Source of the DNA: Pseudonocardia xinjiangensis
GTDB lineage: Bacteria; Actinomycetota; Actinomycetes; Mycobacteriales; Pseudonocardiaceae
Assembly: GCF_012911925.1 (NCBI RefSeq)
Contig: NZ_JAAXKY010000060.1
Span: 1 to 39,992 of the forward strand
Direction: 5' to 3'
DNA: 39,992 nucleotides
Part shown: in pieces, positions 1-8,195 of the stretch
How the letters are laid out: each line of letters starts with the position of its first letter
Position numbering within the stretch: the first letter of the stretch is position 1
Notes under the pieces: model-generated
The model's database searches: none
What the model was told of the DNA's origin: nothing
Seen by the model: only the letters and a program-made list of their open reading frames with translations
Position numbers and translations under genes: made by a program

Positions 1-2
1 CA

Positions 3-497
3 CCCCCGCCGTCCCCGGCCGAGCCGGCCCGCACCGTCCACTTCCACGATCCGCGCGCGCCCTCGGCCACCACCGTCGTGCCGTCGGTGTTCGTCGCCGC
101 CCGCAACCCGTTGGCGCAGCTGCTGCTCGTCCGGCGCTGCGACAGCGGATCGTGGGAGCTCCCGGGCGGGCGGGTCGACGTCGGGGAGAGTGCCGTGTCC
201 GCCGCTGTGCGCGAGACCGCCGAGGAGGCCGGTGTGCAGGCAGAGGTCACCGGGCTCGTCGGGATCTACACCGACCCGGCGCACGTCGTGCGCGCCGTGG
301 ACGGGAGCGTCCGCCAGCAGTTCGTCGTGGTCCTGCAGGCCCGCGCCGTCGGAGGCACGCCGGCCCCCGACGGCAGGGAGACGTGCGAGGCGAAGTGGGT
401 GGCACCCCGACACGTGCGGGGCATGCCGATCGACCCGCCGGTCCGGCGCTGGATCGACGACGCGCTCCACGAGGGCGCTCCGCCACGCCTGGCGTGA
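3..497 (+). CDS. Nudix hydrolase (5' end outside the window)
   Basis: Hydrolase of nucleoside-diphosphate-linked compounds; the substrate cannot be read. A complete Nudix box of the form G-x5-E-x7-RE-x2-EE-x-G is visible. Counting from the GTG at 78, it runs from G31 (in LPGGRVDVGE) through R45-E46 and E49-E50 to G52. The reading frame stays open to the window edge, and the upstream residues (HFHDPRAPSATTVV) look like genuine N-terminal sequence, so the true start is probably off the window and GTG 78 is only the first internal candidate. The C-terminus (VRRWIDDAL) is typical of small single-domain Nudix proteins. It ends 40 nt before the DUF2252 gene on the same strand, so the two may be cotranscribed. 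Confidence 0.88.
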   Translation, partial: PPPSPAEPARTVHFHDPRAPSATTVVPSVFVAARNPLAQLLLVRRCDSGSWELPGGRVDVGESAVSAAVRETAEEAGVQAEVTGLVGIYTDPAHVVRAVDGSVRQQFVVVLQARAVGGTPAPDGRETCEAKWVAPRHVRGMPIDPPVRRWIDDALHEGAPPRLA

Positions 498-537
498 CCG
501 GACCACCCGTCCACCGTTCGAGAACCAGGAGGACCGG

Positions 538-1971
538 ATGGCCACCACCGCTCCGGAACGGGCTGCCGCCGAGGGGATCCGGCCGCCGAGCGTCGCGGAG
601 TGCGTCGACCGCGGGAGGGCCGCCCGCGTCGCCGCCCCACGCTCCGCGCACGACCGGCGCTGCCTGGCCGGCCCGCGCCCGGATCCGGTCGAGGTACTGG
701 CCGAGCAGGACGGGTCGCGCGAACCGGACCTGCTCCCGATCCGATACGGGCGGATGGCCGCCTCGCCCTCCGCGTTCTTCCGCGGCGCGGCTGCTGTGAT
801 GGCCTGCGACCTGGCCGGCTCGCCGGTGTCCGGTATCGACGTCCAGCTCTGCGGTGACGCGCACCTGTCCAACTTCGGGTTCTTCGGCTCACCCGAGCGG
901 CGGCTGGTGTTCGACATCAACGACTTCGACGAGACGCTGCGCGGGCCGTGGGAGTGGGACGTCAAGCGGCTGATCACCAGCCTCGAGGTGGCCGGCCGCG
1001 ACCGGGGGTTCCGCGCCGCCGACCGCCGGCAGATCCTCCGCACCGCCGCCCGCGAGTACCAGCGAGCCATGCACTCGTTCGCCGGCATGCCCACCCTGGA
1101 GGTCTGGTACGCCCGTGCGGACGTCGAGGAGATCCGCCGGCGCTACGAGTCCCAGCTCGCCGCCACCGGGCGCAAGCGTCTGGCCCGCGGGCTGGCCAAG
1201 GCGCGCACCCGCGACAACCTCGGCGCTCTGCGCCGGTTCACGAGCATGAAGGACGGGCGCCTGCGGCTCGTCGCCGAGCCGCCCCTCGTCGTGCCGGTGC
1301 GGGACCTGTACCCGGACGTCGCGGCTCGAAGCGACCTGGAGCGCGACATCGACGAGCTGCTGCGCAGCTACCGCGCGAGCCTGCCGCCCGAGCGACGAGC
1401 CCTGTACGACCAGTACCGGCCCGTCGACGTCGCCCGCAAGGTCGTGGGCGTCGGGAGCGTCGGGACCCGCTCGTGGATGATCCTGTTCCTGGGCCGCGAC
1501 GCGGGCGACCCGCTGTTCCTGCAGGCCAAGGAGGCCACTGCGTCGGTGCTGGAGCCGTACCTCGGCGCGGCGGAACAGCCCAACCACGCCGAGCGGGTGG
1601 TGGTCGGCCAGAGGCTCATGCAGACCGTCGGCGACATCCTGCTGGGGTGGCAGCGCGTGTCCGGGGTCGACGGGCAGGAACGCGACTTCTACCTCCGCCA
1701 GCTGCGGGACTGGAAGGGCTCGGTGGAGGTCGAGGAGATGGTCCCCGCCGGAATGCGGATCTACGCCCAGCTGTGCGCGTGGACCCTCGCCCGTGCGCAC
1801 GCCCGCACCGGCGACCGCATCGCGATCGCGGCCTACCTCGGCTCCTCGAAAACGTTCGCGGATGCGGTCACCGACTTCGCGCAGGTGTACGCGGACCGCA
1901 ACGAGCGCGACCACGCCCTTCTGCTGAAAGCGATCGCGGCTGCCCGCGTCCCGGCCGAGCTGGGGGTCTAG
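538..1971 (+). CDS. DUF2252 family protein
   Basis: 477-residue protein of the DUF2252 family, function not established. The start is ATG 538, preceded by an AGGAGG-like site (CAGGAGGACCGG). Longer in-frame starts upstream would run into the Nudix gene and give low-complexity sequence. Family hallmarks are GDAHLSNFG (about 106-114), DINDFDE (126-132) and GPWEWDVKRL (136-145). The GDxHxxN plus DxxDFD arrangement resembles the catalytic loop and metal site of aminoglycoside-phosphotransferase-like kinases; that resemblance is my inference, not evidence of kinase activity. Length is normal for the family and no signal peptide or membrane segment is visible. The gene follows the Nudix gene by 40 nt. 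Confidence is high for the family and low for any function. Confidence 0.9.
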   Translation: MATTAPERAAAEGIRPPSVAECVDRGRAARVAAPRSAHDRRCLAGPRPDPVEVLAEQDGSREPDLLPIRYGRMAASPSAFFRGAAAVMACDLAGSPVSGIDVQLCGDAHLSNFGFFGSPERRLVFDINDFDETLRGPWEWDVKRLITSLEVAGRDRGFRAADRRQILRTAAREYQRAMHSFAGMPTLEVWYARADVEEIRRRYESQLAATGRKRLARGLAKARTRDNLGALRRFTSMKDGRLRLVAEPPLVVPVRDLYPDVAARSDLERDIDELLRSYRASLPPERRALYDQYRPVDVARKVVGVGSVGTRSWMILFLGRDAGDPLFLQAKEATASVLEPYLGAAEQPNHAERVVVGQRLMQTVGDILLGWQRVSGVDGQERDFYLRQLRDWKGSVEVEEMVPAGMRIYAQLCAWTLARAHARTGDRIAIAAYLGSSKTFADAVTDFAQVYADRNERDHALLLKAIAAARVPAELGV

Positions 1972-2074
1972 CTGTAGTGCCCATGAGCGTTGTTGACGGC
2001 GTGTCGGCCTGAGGACATCTGTCCCCCCAGTGATCACGGAGGCTCTGCCGACCGCGTCTCTCTGCGCGACCCCT

Positions 2075-3370
2075 TTACGCGGCGAGGTGCAGGAGTGGTT
2101 TTCGGCGGGGTCTTCGCAGAGGGTCGATCCAGGCCGGGGGGATCAACTCGGGCAACCCGTCGCGGATACGGACTTCCCACTCGGAATGGTGCTGGAGGCG
2201 GTGGCAGGCCCGACAGAGCATCACGCAGTTGTGCAGGGCCGTGTCACCACCGTCCTGCCAGGCCTTGATGTGGTGGACCTCGCACCACGACGGCGGCCGC
2301 CCGCACCCGGCGCACCCGCGGTCACGCGCGGCGATCGCGCGGCGCAGCCCGTCGGGAATCGTGCGGGTGACCCGCCCGACGTCAAGGGGCTGGCCCTTCC
2401 CGTTGAGCACGACCGGCACGACCCTCGCGTCACAGGCCAGCATCCGCAACGACTCCGGCGACAACGTGCCCCCGAAGTCCAAACAGGCGGCGCGGGCCCG
2501 GTTCTCCAGATCCTCCAGCCGAACCAACACATTCAGGTGCGGGCGCCGCCCGCCGCACTCGGGCACGTCACCGTGGTCGAGCACATACCCACACACATCC
2601 GCGAGGGCTTCGGCCTGACGTTGCGCGGTACTGCGCTGCTCATCACCGGTGGCGGGCCGGGCGTGGGCGTCGACCACGGTGGCAATGGCATCGAACATCG
2701 CCGCGTCATCGAACCGGCCCTTCAACGCGCCGCCAGCCTTCCCACGGTGACGCACCAGGTGCAACTCGTTGACCGGCGCGGGCGGCCGGTCATCAGGCTC
2801 GGGCCCGTCCTCGTCAAGGGCCTCGACCAGCGCGGTACCCCAGGCCTGCAGCTCCGACGGCGTATAGACGGCCGCTTTGTCGGCGAGTTGGGCTTCGGCA
2901 CCCGCCCACACCTGCGGGCTGAGCCGTTCCGCGGCCGGGCTCGCCAACACGCGGGCGATCACCGCGACGTGCCGCAGACCCGTGGCGCCGGCGGCGAACA
3001 CCTCGGCCGTAGCCGCCAACCGGGCGGGTAGCGCGGTGCCGTCGAGCCCCACCTGCGGGCAGACCTGTTCGGCGGCGACCACCCGCTGGCGGGCCTCGAA
3101 CCGCTCCCACCCCAGCAGATCCCCCAACGCCGCCGGCGTGGACGTGTAGCCGCGCTCGGCGAACGTGCCCCGTCGCTCCAGCGTGGCCACGGTGGCAACG
3201 GTGAGCCGGTCCAACCGCCTGCTGGTGCCCTCGCACAAGGTGAGCACCGACAGCAGCTCGTCGTCGGTGGCGGCGTCGGTGGCCGCGGACAGCGCGTCGA
3301 TCGCCTCCACCAGGAGGCGATGCGCGGTGGTGAGCGGGCTGTCCGACACCCCTCCATCGTACTCGAACAC
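2075..3370 (-). CDS. DUF222 / HNH endonuclease domain protein (13E12 repeat type)
   Basis: 431-residue member of the DUF222-HNH family that is multicopy in actinobacteria (REP13E12 of Mycobacterium). The N-terminal two thirds is DUF222 (LDRLTVATVATLERRG, about 53-68). The C-terminal HNH nuclease carries C-x2-C (CAGC), the HH pair (EVHHIKAW), an Asn (LHNCVML) and a second C-x2-CH (CRACH), so the metal and catalytic residues look intact. The chosen start is GTG 3370 (MFEYDGG), which lies inside a LexA-type palindrome. An alternative GTG at 3349 (VSDSPL) has GGAGG almost touching it. Many family members begin with MFE, which favours the longer form. Likely DNA-damage induced. Whether the nuclease is active or domesticated cannot be told from sequence. 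Confidence 0.9.
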   Translation of the reverse strand: MFEYDGGVSDSPLTTAHRLLVEAIDALSAATDAATDDELLSVLTLCEGTSRRLDRLTVATVATLERRGTFAERGYTSTPAALGDLLGWERFEARQRVVAAEQVCPQVGLDGTALPARLAATAEVFAAGATGLRHVAVIARVLASPAAERLSPQVWAGAEAQLADKAAVYTPSELQAWGTALVEALDEDGPEPDDRPPAPVNELHLVRHRGKAGGALKGRFDDAAMFDAIATVVDAHARPATGDEQRSTAQRQAEALADVCGYVLDHGDVPECGGRRPHLNVLVRLEDLENRARAACLDFGGTLSPESLRMLACDARVVPVVLNGKGQPLDVGRVTRTIPDGLRRAIAARDRGCAGCGRPPSWCEVHHIKAWQDGGDTALHNCVMLCRACHRLQHHSEWEVRIRDGLPELIPPAWIDPLRRPRRKPLLHLAA

Positions 3371-3378
3371 ATGTTCGA
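3363..3378 (-). promoter_or_regulatory. LexA-type SOS box overlapping the DUF222-HNH start
   Basis: TCGAACACATGTTCGA fits the actinobacterial SOS box TCGAAC-N4-GTTCGA with perfect 6-nt arms and an R-N-R-Y centre. It overlaps the GTG start of the DUF222-HNH gene, so bound LexA would cover the start region. The mycobacterial 13E12 repeat genes are known LexA targets, so regulation by DNA damage is a well-founded inference. No -10/-35 pair could be assigned with confidence. Confidence 0.8.
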
Positions 3379-3479
3379 ATTAATGTTGGTCGTCGCAGGT
3401 CAACAGCCGTTCAGCGCTCGTGACAGTGGCCGCCGGCACGGTGATCCGCCGCTGCGGACGGCGGCACCGGCGGGCGCAC

Positions 3480-3659
3480 GGCCGCGAGCGACCGGTCCCG
3501 CCGGACCCGCACCGGCCACCGGTCGGGTTTCGACTCCGTCCACGCCGCATCGACGACCACACCCGCCTGGCCTACGCCGAGATCCACCCCGACGAGAAAG
3601 CCCACCGCGGCCACCCACTCATCAGCCGGGTCAAGAACCCGCCTGGGCATTACATCTAG
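3480..3659 (+). pseudogene. IS481-family transposase fragment, frameshifted
   Basis: Relic of a DDE transposase in the otherwise gene-free 547-nt stretch 3371-3917. One frame reads TGHRSGFDSVHAA up to about 3546; the next frame continues IDDHTRLAYAEIHPDEKA from 3549. Joined, they match the IS481 core around the second catalytic Asp (GYDYVHxAxDDxTRLAYxExxPDEK). The join needs one missing base within GCCGCATCG at about 3545-3549. Downstream the similarity fades (HRGHPLISRVKNPPGHYI, then stop at 3657). No terminal repeats were recognised. It lies beside the DUF222-HNH gene, in keeping with a patch of past mobile-element activity. Boundaries are approximate. Confidence 0.6.
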
Positions 3660-3862
3660 CGCTCGGCGGGCCCGGCTTCCCGGATCGGACGGTGAGGTCT
3701 CAAACCTGCCAGCCATCGAAGGTCATCGCTGCTGAGCTGGGCGCGGGCCCACAGCCACCACCCCTACCGCCGTCCCCGCCGTCCCGCCACGATCACCGCT
3801 GATCGGTTGGCTGGCCGTACTCTCCGTGATGGCGGGGATCTTCTACAGCAACCCATCACGCG

Positions 3863-3896
3863 GCAGAAGCCCCTCCGCCGTCGGAGGGGCTTCTGC
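3863..3896 (-). terminator. Perfect 15-bp hairpin downstream of the manganese catalase gene
   Basis: Left arm GCAGAAGCCCCTCCG (3863-3877), loop CCGT, right arm CGGAGGGGCTTCTGC (3882-3896), with no mismatch. It begins 22 nt beyond the catalase stop on the minus strand. No clear T-run follows on that strand, as is common in actinobacterial terminators. Likely the catalase transcript terminator; it might also stop transcription in the other direction. Confidence 0.7.
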
Positions 3897-3917
3897 TCAG
3901 CGTGGTGACCGGGGAGG

Positions 3918-4880
3918 TCAGCGGCGCTTCGTGCCCGCGCCCGAGCCCGGGGCGTCGGCCTCGGCCAGCTCCAGCTCGGCGGTGGCCTGCACGAGCTCGA
4001 GCAGTGCCGGGTCCAGTCCGGGTGCGAACTCCTCCGGACGCTCCACCGCGATGTCCATCGGGAATCCCTCGGGCCGCTGCTCGGTGGTCAGCGACGCACC
4101 GTTCGAGGCGGCGGGAGCGGAGCCTCGGTAGATCTTGCCGGCCTCGGACAGGTTGTCGAGGCTGAACGTGTACTGCTTGAGGTGCAGCCCCTGGTCGAGC
4201 AGCTTCTTGACCTCCGGGAAGCGCTCGGCGTCGGTCTTCGGGATCGGCAGGGTCTTGCCCCAGTTGACGCCCAGGGTCTCCAGCGCCTTCGCGTAGGCGT
4301 TCTCGTGTGCCTGGTCGCGGACGATCAGGTAGGCCACCGTCGAGCGGGCGGTCTTGTTCTTGGTCATCTCGTAGATCCGGCACTTCTGCAGCCGGCCGGT
4401 GGACTCGAGCATGAGGTTGTAGAGCAGGTCGAGCACCAGGTTGCCGCTGTTGTAGACATACGAGCCCGACCACGGGTTGCCCGCGGCGTCCACGGGCAGG
4501 GCGCCCTGGGCGCCGACGAGGTAGTGGTGGATGTTGCCCATGCTCATCGCGTCGGCCAGCGGGGTCGCGCCGCCCTTGCCCGGCTCGTCGAGGGGCTTCT
4601 TGGCCGAGCCCTTGTAGCGCGGCGATCCGTCGGTGAGCCGGGCGATGGTGGTGGCGATCAGCTCGACGTGGCTGATCTCCTCCGTCCCCACCCCGTAGAG
4701 CAGGTCGCGGTAGGGCTTGGCCGCCGCTCCGCGGAAGTTGAAGCTCTGGAAGAGGTACTGCATCATCGTGCGCATCTCGCCGAACTGACCGCCGAGCCCT
4801 TCCTGCAGGGCGTTCGCGGCGGCGGGATCCGGCTCGTCGGGGACGATCTCGTTGATCAGACGCTGAACGTTCATGAACAT
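3918..4880 (-). CDS. Manganese catalase
   Basis: Di-manganese (non-haem) catalase that converts hydrogen peroxide to water and oxygen in the cytoplasm. Start ATG 4880 (MFMNVQRLINEIV) has AAGGAC 7 nt upstream. The frame is open further upstream but that part is Arg/Pro-rich and non-homologous. Family features include GGQFGEMRTMMQYLFQSF (first Glu ligand), GTEEISHVELIATTI (Glu and His ligands), MSMGNIHHYL, LESTGRLQKCRIYEM (Glu) and RDQAHENAYAKAL (His), so the five-ligand set appears complete. About 320 residues, normal length. The tail after EFAPGLDPALLELVQ is a short acidic extension ending GTKRR. A strong hairpin follows the stop. It stands alone, convergent with upstream material and divergent from the GNAT gene. 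Confidence 0.93.
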   Translation of the reverse strand: MFMNVQRLINEIVPDEPDPAAANALQEGLGGQFGEMRTMMQYLFQSFNFRGAAAKPYRDLLYGVGTEEISHVELIATTIARLTDGSPRYKGSAKKPLDEPGKGGATPLADAMSMGNIHHYLVGAQGALPVDAAGNPWSGSYVYNSGNLVLDLLYNLMLESTGRLQKCRIYEMTKNKTARSTVAYLIVRDQAHENAYAKALETLGVNWGKTLPIPKTDAERFPEVKKLLDQGLHLKQYTFSLDNLSEAGKIYRGSAPAASNGASLTTEQRPEGFPMDIAVERPEEFAPGLDPALLELVQATAELELAEADAPGSGAGTKRR

Positions 4881-5010
4881 GTGCGACGTCCTTGTCATCG
4901 GCCTGTTGGGGGACGACCCCGGGATGCCCGGTTTGCGGCGCCTCACCCATCCCGGGCCGGGCAACGCCCGTACCGGGTGACGTCAGGACAGCTGTCGTAG
5001 CGTCGACCAC

Positions 5011-5445
5011 ATGACCGATCTCCCCACGCCGCGCGTCCGGCCTGCGGACGACGGCGACGTCGAGGCCGTGTTCGAGCTGGCCGCCGACATGGCCGTCTCG
5101 TTCACCGTCGAGCCGGCGGCGTTCCGTCGAAGCTTCGCCGCCGTCCTGTCCGCCACCGATGCGCACGTGCTGGTGGTCGACGTCGACGGGCAGGTCGGTG
5201 GCTACCTGCTGGGGTTCGAGCACCCGGCCTTCTTCGCCAACGGGCCGGTGGCCTGGGTCGAGGAGATCGCCGTCCACGAGAGCCTGCGGCGCCGGAACCT
5301 CGGCTCGCGACTGATGGCCGCGTTCGAGGACGGGGTGCGCGGGCGGGGCGGCAGGCTGGTCGCCCTCGCGACGACCCGAGCGGACAGCTTCTACGAGGCG
5401 ATCGGCTACGACCGGCACGCCACGTACTTCCGCAAGATCCTCTGA
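5011..5445 (+). CDS. GNAT family N-acetyltransferase
   Basis: 144-residue single-domain GNAT that moves an acetyl group from acetyl-CoA to an unknown amine. The pyrophosphate-binding motif A is seen at about 89-108 (VEEIAVHESLRRRNLGSRLM, with RRRNLGS in place of the usual R/Q-x-x-G-x-G/A). Late motif B is DSFYEAIGYDRHATYFRK, ending with the family's typical GY..H...F pattern. Start ATG 5011 has no strong Shine-Dalgarno, and its distance of about 130 nt from the divergent catalase start leaves room for promoters on both strands. The 3' end is convergent with the erythromycin-esterase homologue (9-nt gap). Confidence 0.88.
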   Translation: MTDLPTPRVRPADDGDVEAVFELAADMAVSFTVEPAAFRRSFAAVLSATDAHVLVVDVDGQVGGYLLGFEHPAFFANGPVAWVEEIAVHESLRRRNLGSRLMAAFEDGVRGRGGRLVALATTRADSFYEAIGYDRHATYFRKIL

Positions 5446-5454
5446 CCGGCGTGC

Positions 5455-6684
5455 TCAGCCGGTGACCTGGGCGCTGGGGGAGACCCGCGGGATGTTGACC
5501 ACCAGGTCGAAGGCGTCGAGCACCGGCGTCGGCTGGTAGATGTCCATGACCCGGATGCTGTCGGGCCCCGCGACCCGACCGCGAGCGCCACGAAGGTCCA
5601 CGACGCTCAGCCCCGAGAGCACCGCCTCGATGCTGCCGTCCGCGGGGGGCCCGAGCTCGGCACCCGCTATCTCGACACCACCCGGAGCGACGGGGTTGGC
5701 CCGGCGCGTCGTCGTTGTGCCCCCGGTGCTGGTGACGGCCACCGCCACGTAGGCGTCACCGAGCCGGTACGCCAGGTGGGTCCCGGCGACGGACAGCTCG
5801 AACCCCGGCATGGTGAAGGGGGCCCGCTGGATGTGGTTGTTGGCGGCGCCGATGACGATCTTCGCGTCCGGCCCGAAGCGGTCGAGCAGCCAGAACACCG
5901 ACTCGGCCATCCCGCGGTCACGTGCGGAGACCGGGGGATGGGCGGTCGACCCGGCGAGGATCTGCGCTGCCTGGCTGCGCAGGCCATGGTCGAGCAGGCA
6001 GGCCAACCGCAGTTCGTGTCGCACGACGTCGTGGGCGTCTCGGGCGGCCGTGCCCTGCGTGGCGTCGAACCACACGGCCAGATCGGCGAGGCCGGCGGTC
6101 ACGGCGTCGCGGTCGGCCCGGTCGAGCTGCGTGTAGGCGGCCAGCGCCGTCAGGGTCGACTCGCTCGCGTACTTCTCGACCCGGTTGATCAGCTCGTCGA
6201 CCAGCGGGACGGCGCCGGGGTCGGCACCGTCCACGTAGCGCCGGATGTTGCGCAACGCGGGCAGTGGTGAGGCGGCCGAGCCCGGGACGTCGAGTCCGGC
6301 GAACGGCACGGACGCCGACCTCATCCAGCTCAGGTGGGCGCGCATCTCCGGGCACCGGCCCATCCGGTAGGTGATGCCCCGGTCGGCAACGGTGTCCAGG
6401 TCGCCGGGGCCGCCGCGGACCCAGGAGTCCACCTCGAGCCCCTCGCTGAACCCGGACTCCATCGCGAAGGCCGTGAACCCGCATCGCTCCACCAGGAACC
6501 GCAGCAGGCGGTGTCGCAACCAGTAGTACTCGCGGACGAAGTGCGCGCTCTCGCCGATCGCGACGACCCGCGCGGCGCGGAAGCGGGCGGCCAGCGGTTC
6601 GAGGTCGTCGAAGGGCGTGTCCGGGTCCAGCGTGGCCAGGGGGAGCGCATGGTCGGCGGTGTAGCCGGCAAGGGCGGTCGACAC
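5455..6684 (-). CDS. Erythromycin esterase family protein
   Basis: 409-residue member of the erythromycin esterase/Ere family. GESAHFVREYYWLRHRLL (about 44-61) holds the Glu45-His48 pair that matches the metal- or water-activating Glu/His of EreA/EreB. AMESGFSEG (about 74-82) and GAANNHIQRAPF (second conserved His) are also present. Established Ere enzymes hydrolyse the macrolactone of erythromycin, but most actinobacterial homologues are uncharacterised and may act on other esters, so resistance should not be assumed. The start is GTG 6684. The divergent cytochrome P450 starts 113 nt away, so the pair may share a regulatory region. No signal peptide is seen. Confidence 0.88.
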   Translation of the reverse strand: MSTALAGYTADHALPLATLDPDTPFDDLEPLAARFRAARVVAIGESAHFVREYYWLRHRLLRFLVERCGFTAFAMESGFSEGLEVDSWVRGGPGDLDTVADRGITYRMGRCPEMRAHLSWMRSASVPFAGLDVPGSAASPLPALRNIRRYVDGADPGAVPLVDELINRVEKYASESTLTALAAYTQLDRADRDAVTAGLADLAVWFDATQGTAARDAHDVVRHELRLACLLDHGLRSQAAQILAGSTAHPPVSARDRGMAESVFWLLDRFGPDAKIVIGAANNHIQRAPFTMPGFELSVAGTHLAYRLGDAYVAVAVTSTGGTTTTRRANPVAPGGVEIAGAELGPPADGSIEAVLSGLSVVDLRGARGRVAGPDSIRVMDIYQPTPVLDAFDLVVNIPRVSPSAQVTG

Positions 6685-6797
6685 CGGGGCAAGCTACGGC
6701 ACCCGTGGCGCGACTGATCGCCCGACGGTGGATCGGACCACCCTGGACGCGGTGCCGGTGGAGGCGGGACGCTGGTACGCGGACCAGGGGGGACTGG

Positions 6798-8174
6798 ATG
6801 AGCACACCGACAGTCGCGGACAAGACGATCCCCGTCGTGCGAGGGCTGCCCGTCGTGGGCAGTGTCGCCGACCTCGCGCGGGACCCGGCGGCGTTCTTCG
6901 TCCGCAGCTATCTCGAACACGGCCCGGTCTTCCGCGTCCGCGCCCTCAACCGGACGCTGACCGTGCTCGCGGGGCCGGAGCTCGCCCGCTGGATGGGCTC
7001 GCGTGACGGCCAGGCGAGCCTGCGGTCCAAGGAGGTGTGGCAGGGGCTCGTCGACGAGTACGGCGCCACGCGGACGCTCACGGGGGTCGACGGTCCCGAG
7101 CACCGCAGGCTGCGGGAGGTCATGCGTCGTGGGTACTCGCGCGAGGCGCTGCGGGGCAGGCTCGACGACGTCGTCGCCATCACCGACGGCTGCCTCGACC
7201 AGGACTGGCGGGCCGGGACGGCGGTGCCGGTGGTCACCGCGATCCAGTACATGGTGACGAGCCAGCTCGGGATCCTGCTCACCGGCCACGCGCCGCGCGA
7301 GTACGTCACGGACATCCGGACGGTGATCCTGTACATCCTCAACGCACTGGTCACCGAGCAGCGTCCGGCGATCGTGCTCAAGCGGCCGAAGTACCGGCGG
7401 GCCAAGGCGCGCGTCAACGAACTCGGCCGGCAGATGATCCGGGACCATCGCAACCGGCCGGCCGCCGTCGGGGACGCGCGCACGCTCGTCGACGACATCA
7501 TGGACGCCCACGACCGCGATCCGTCACTCGTCTCGGCCGACGACCTCGTCCTCGCCCTCACCGGCCCCTACGTCGCGGGTCTCGACACGGTGGCGAACAC
7601 CCTGTCCTCGCTGGTCTACGCCGTCCTGAAGCACCCCGAGGTGCTCGAGCGGGTCCGGGCCGAGGCCGACGCCGTGTTCGCCCGCGGTCCCGTCACGGAT
7701 GCGTCCCTCGCCGACATGCCGTCCATCAACGGGGCCGTGATGGAGGCGATGCGTCTCTACCCGATCGCCGTCGCGCAGCCGCGGGTCGCCGATCGGGACT
7801 TCGAGTACGCGGGGTACCGGATCCGGGAGGGTGAGCCGGTGTACTGCGCGGTCACCGTCCCGCACTTCCTGCCCGAGTTCTTCCAGAACCCGCAGGCGTT
7901 CGACATCGACCGCTTCAGCCCCGAGCGGCGCGAGCACGCCACCCCCGGTGCGTACGCGCCGTTCGGCAAGGGCCCGCACACGTGTCTCGGCAAGGGCATC
8001 GCCGACGTGCAGATGACTCTCACGGCGGCGCGCCTGTTCCACCGGCTCGACCTGGCTCTCGATCCGCCCGACTACGTGCTCCGGCGCAAGGCGGCCCCGA
8101 CCCCCGGCCCGACGATGGGCTTCCGCGTCCGGGTCACGGAGGTGCGTCGTCCCGGGGTGTCCCCGGAGAGGTGA
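6798..8174 (+). CDS. Cytochrome P450
   Basis: 458-residue soluble P450 monooxygenase. Visible motifs: I-helix AGLDT (260-264), K-helix E316-A-M-R319 (ExxR), and the haem loop FGKGPHTCLG starting at F389 with C396 as thiolate ligand. Start ATG 6798 follows GGGGGACTGG. Upstream in-frame sequence back to 6705 is Arg/Trp-rich and not P450-like. No ferredoxin or reductase gene is adjacent, so redox partners must be supplied from elsewhere. It ends 21 nt before the convergent TetR gene. The CYP family and substrate cannot be assigned by eye. The nearby FAD monooxygenase might belong to the same oxidation programme, but that is only proximity. Confidence 0.93.
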   Translation: MSTPTVADKTIPVVRGLPVVGSVADLARDPAAFFVRSYLEHGPVFRVRALNRTLTVLAGPELARWMGSRDGQASLRSKEVWQGLVDEYGATRTLTGVDGPEHRRLREVMRRGYSREALRGRLDDVVAITDGCLDQDWRAGTAVPVVTAIQYMVTSQLGILLTGHAPREYVTDIRTVILYILNALVTEQRPAIVLKRPKYRRAKARVNELGRQMIRDHRNRPAAVGDARTLVDDIMDAHDRDPSLVSADDLVLALTGPYVAGLDTVANTLSSLVYAVLKHPEVLERVRAEADAVFARGPVTDASLADMPSINGAVMEAMRLYPIAVAQPRVADRDFEYAGYRIREGEPVYCAVTVPHFLPEFFQNPQAFDIDRFSPERREHATPGAYAPFGKGPHTCLGKGIADVQMTLTAARLFHRLDLALDPPDYVLRRKAAPTPGPTMGFRVRVTEVRRPGVSPER

Positions 8175-8195
8175 CCGGAGCGCCGCAGGCGACGG

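Noticed and set aside
152..799. Long Arg/Pro-rich open frames overlapping the Nudix and DUF2252 genes
   Set aside because: Typical shadow frames of GC-rich genes: low complexity, no family motif, no ribosome site.
1972..2074. Insertion-sequence end or RNA gene between DUF2252 and DUF222-HNH
   Set aside because: No inverted repeat, tRNA-like fold or similarity could be recognised in these 103 nt.
5455..6684. Macrolide resistance gene ereA/ereB
   Set aside because: The family match is clear but most actinobacterial members are uncharacterised, so neither the symbol nor resistance is assigned.
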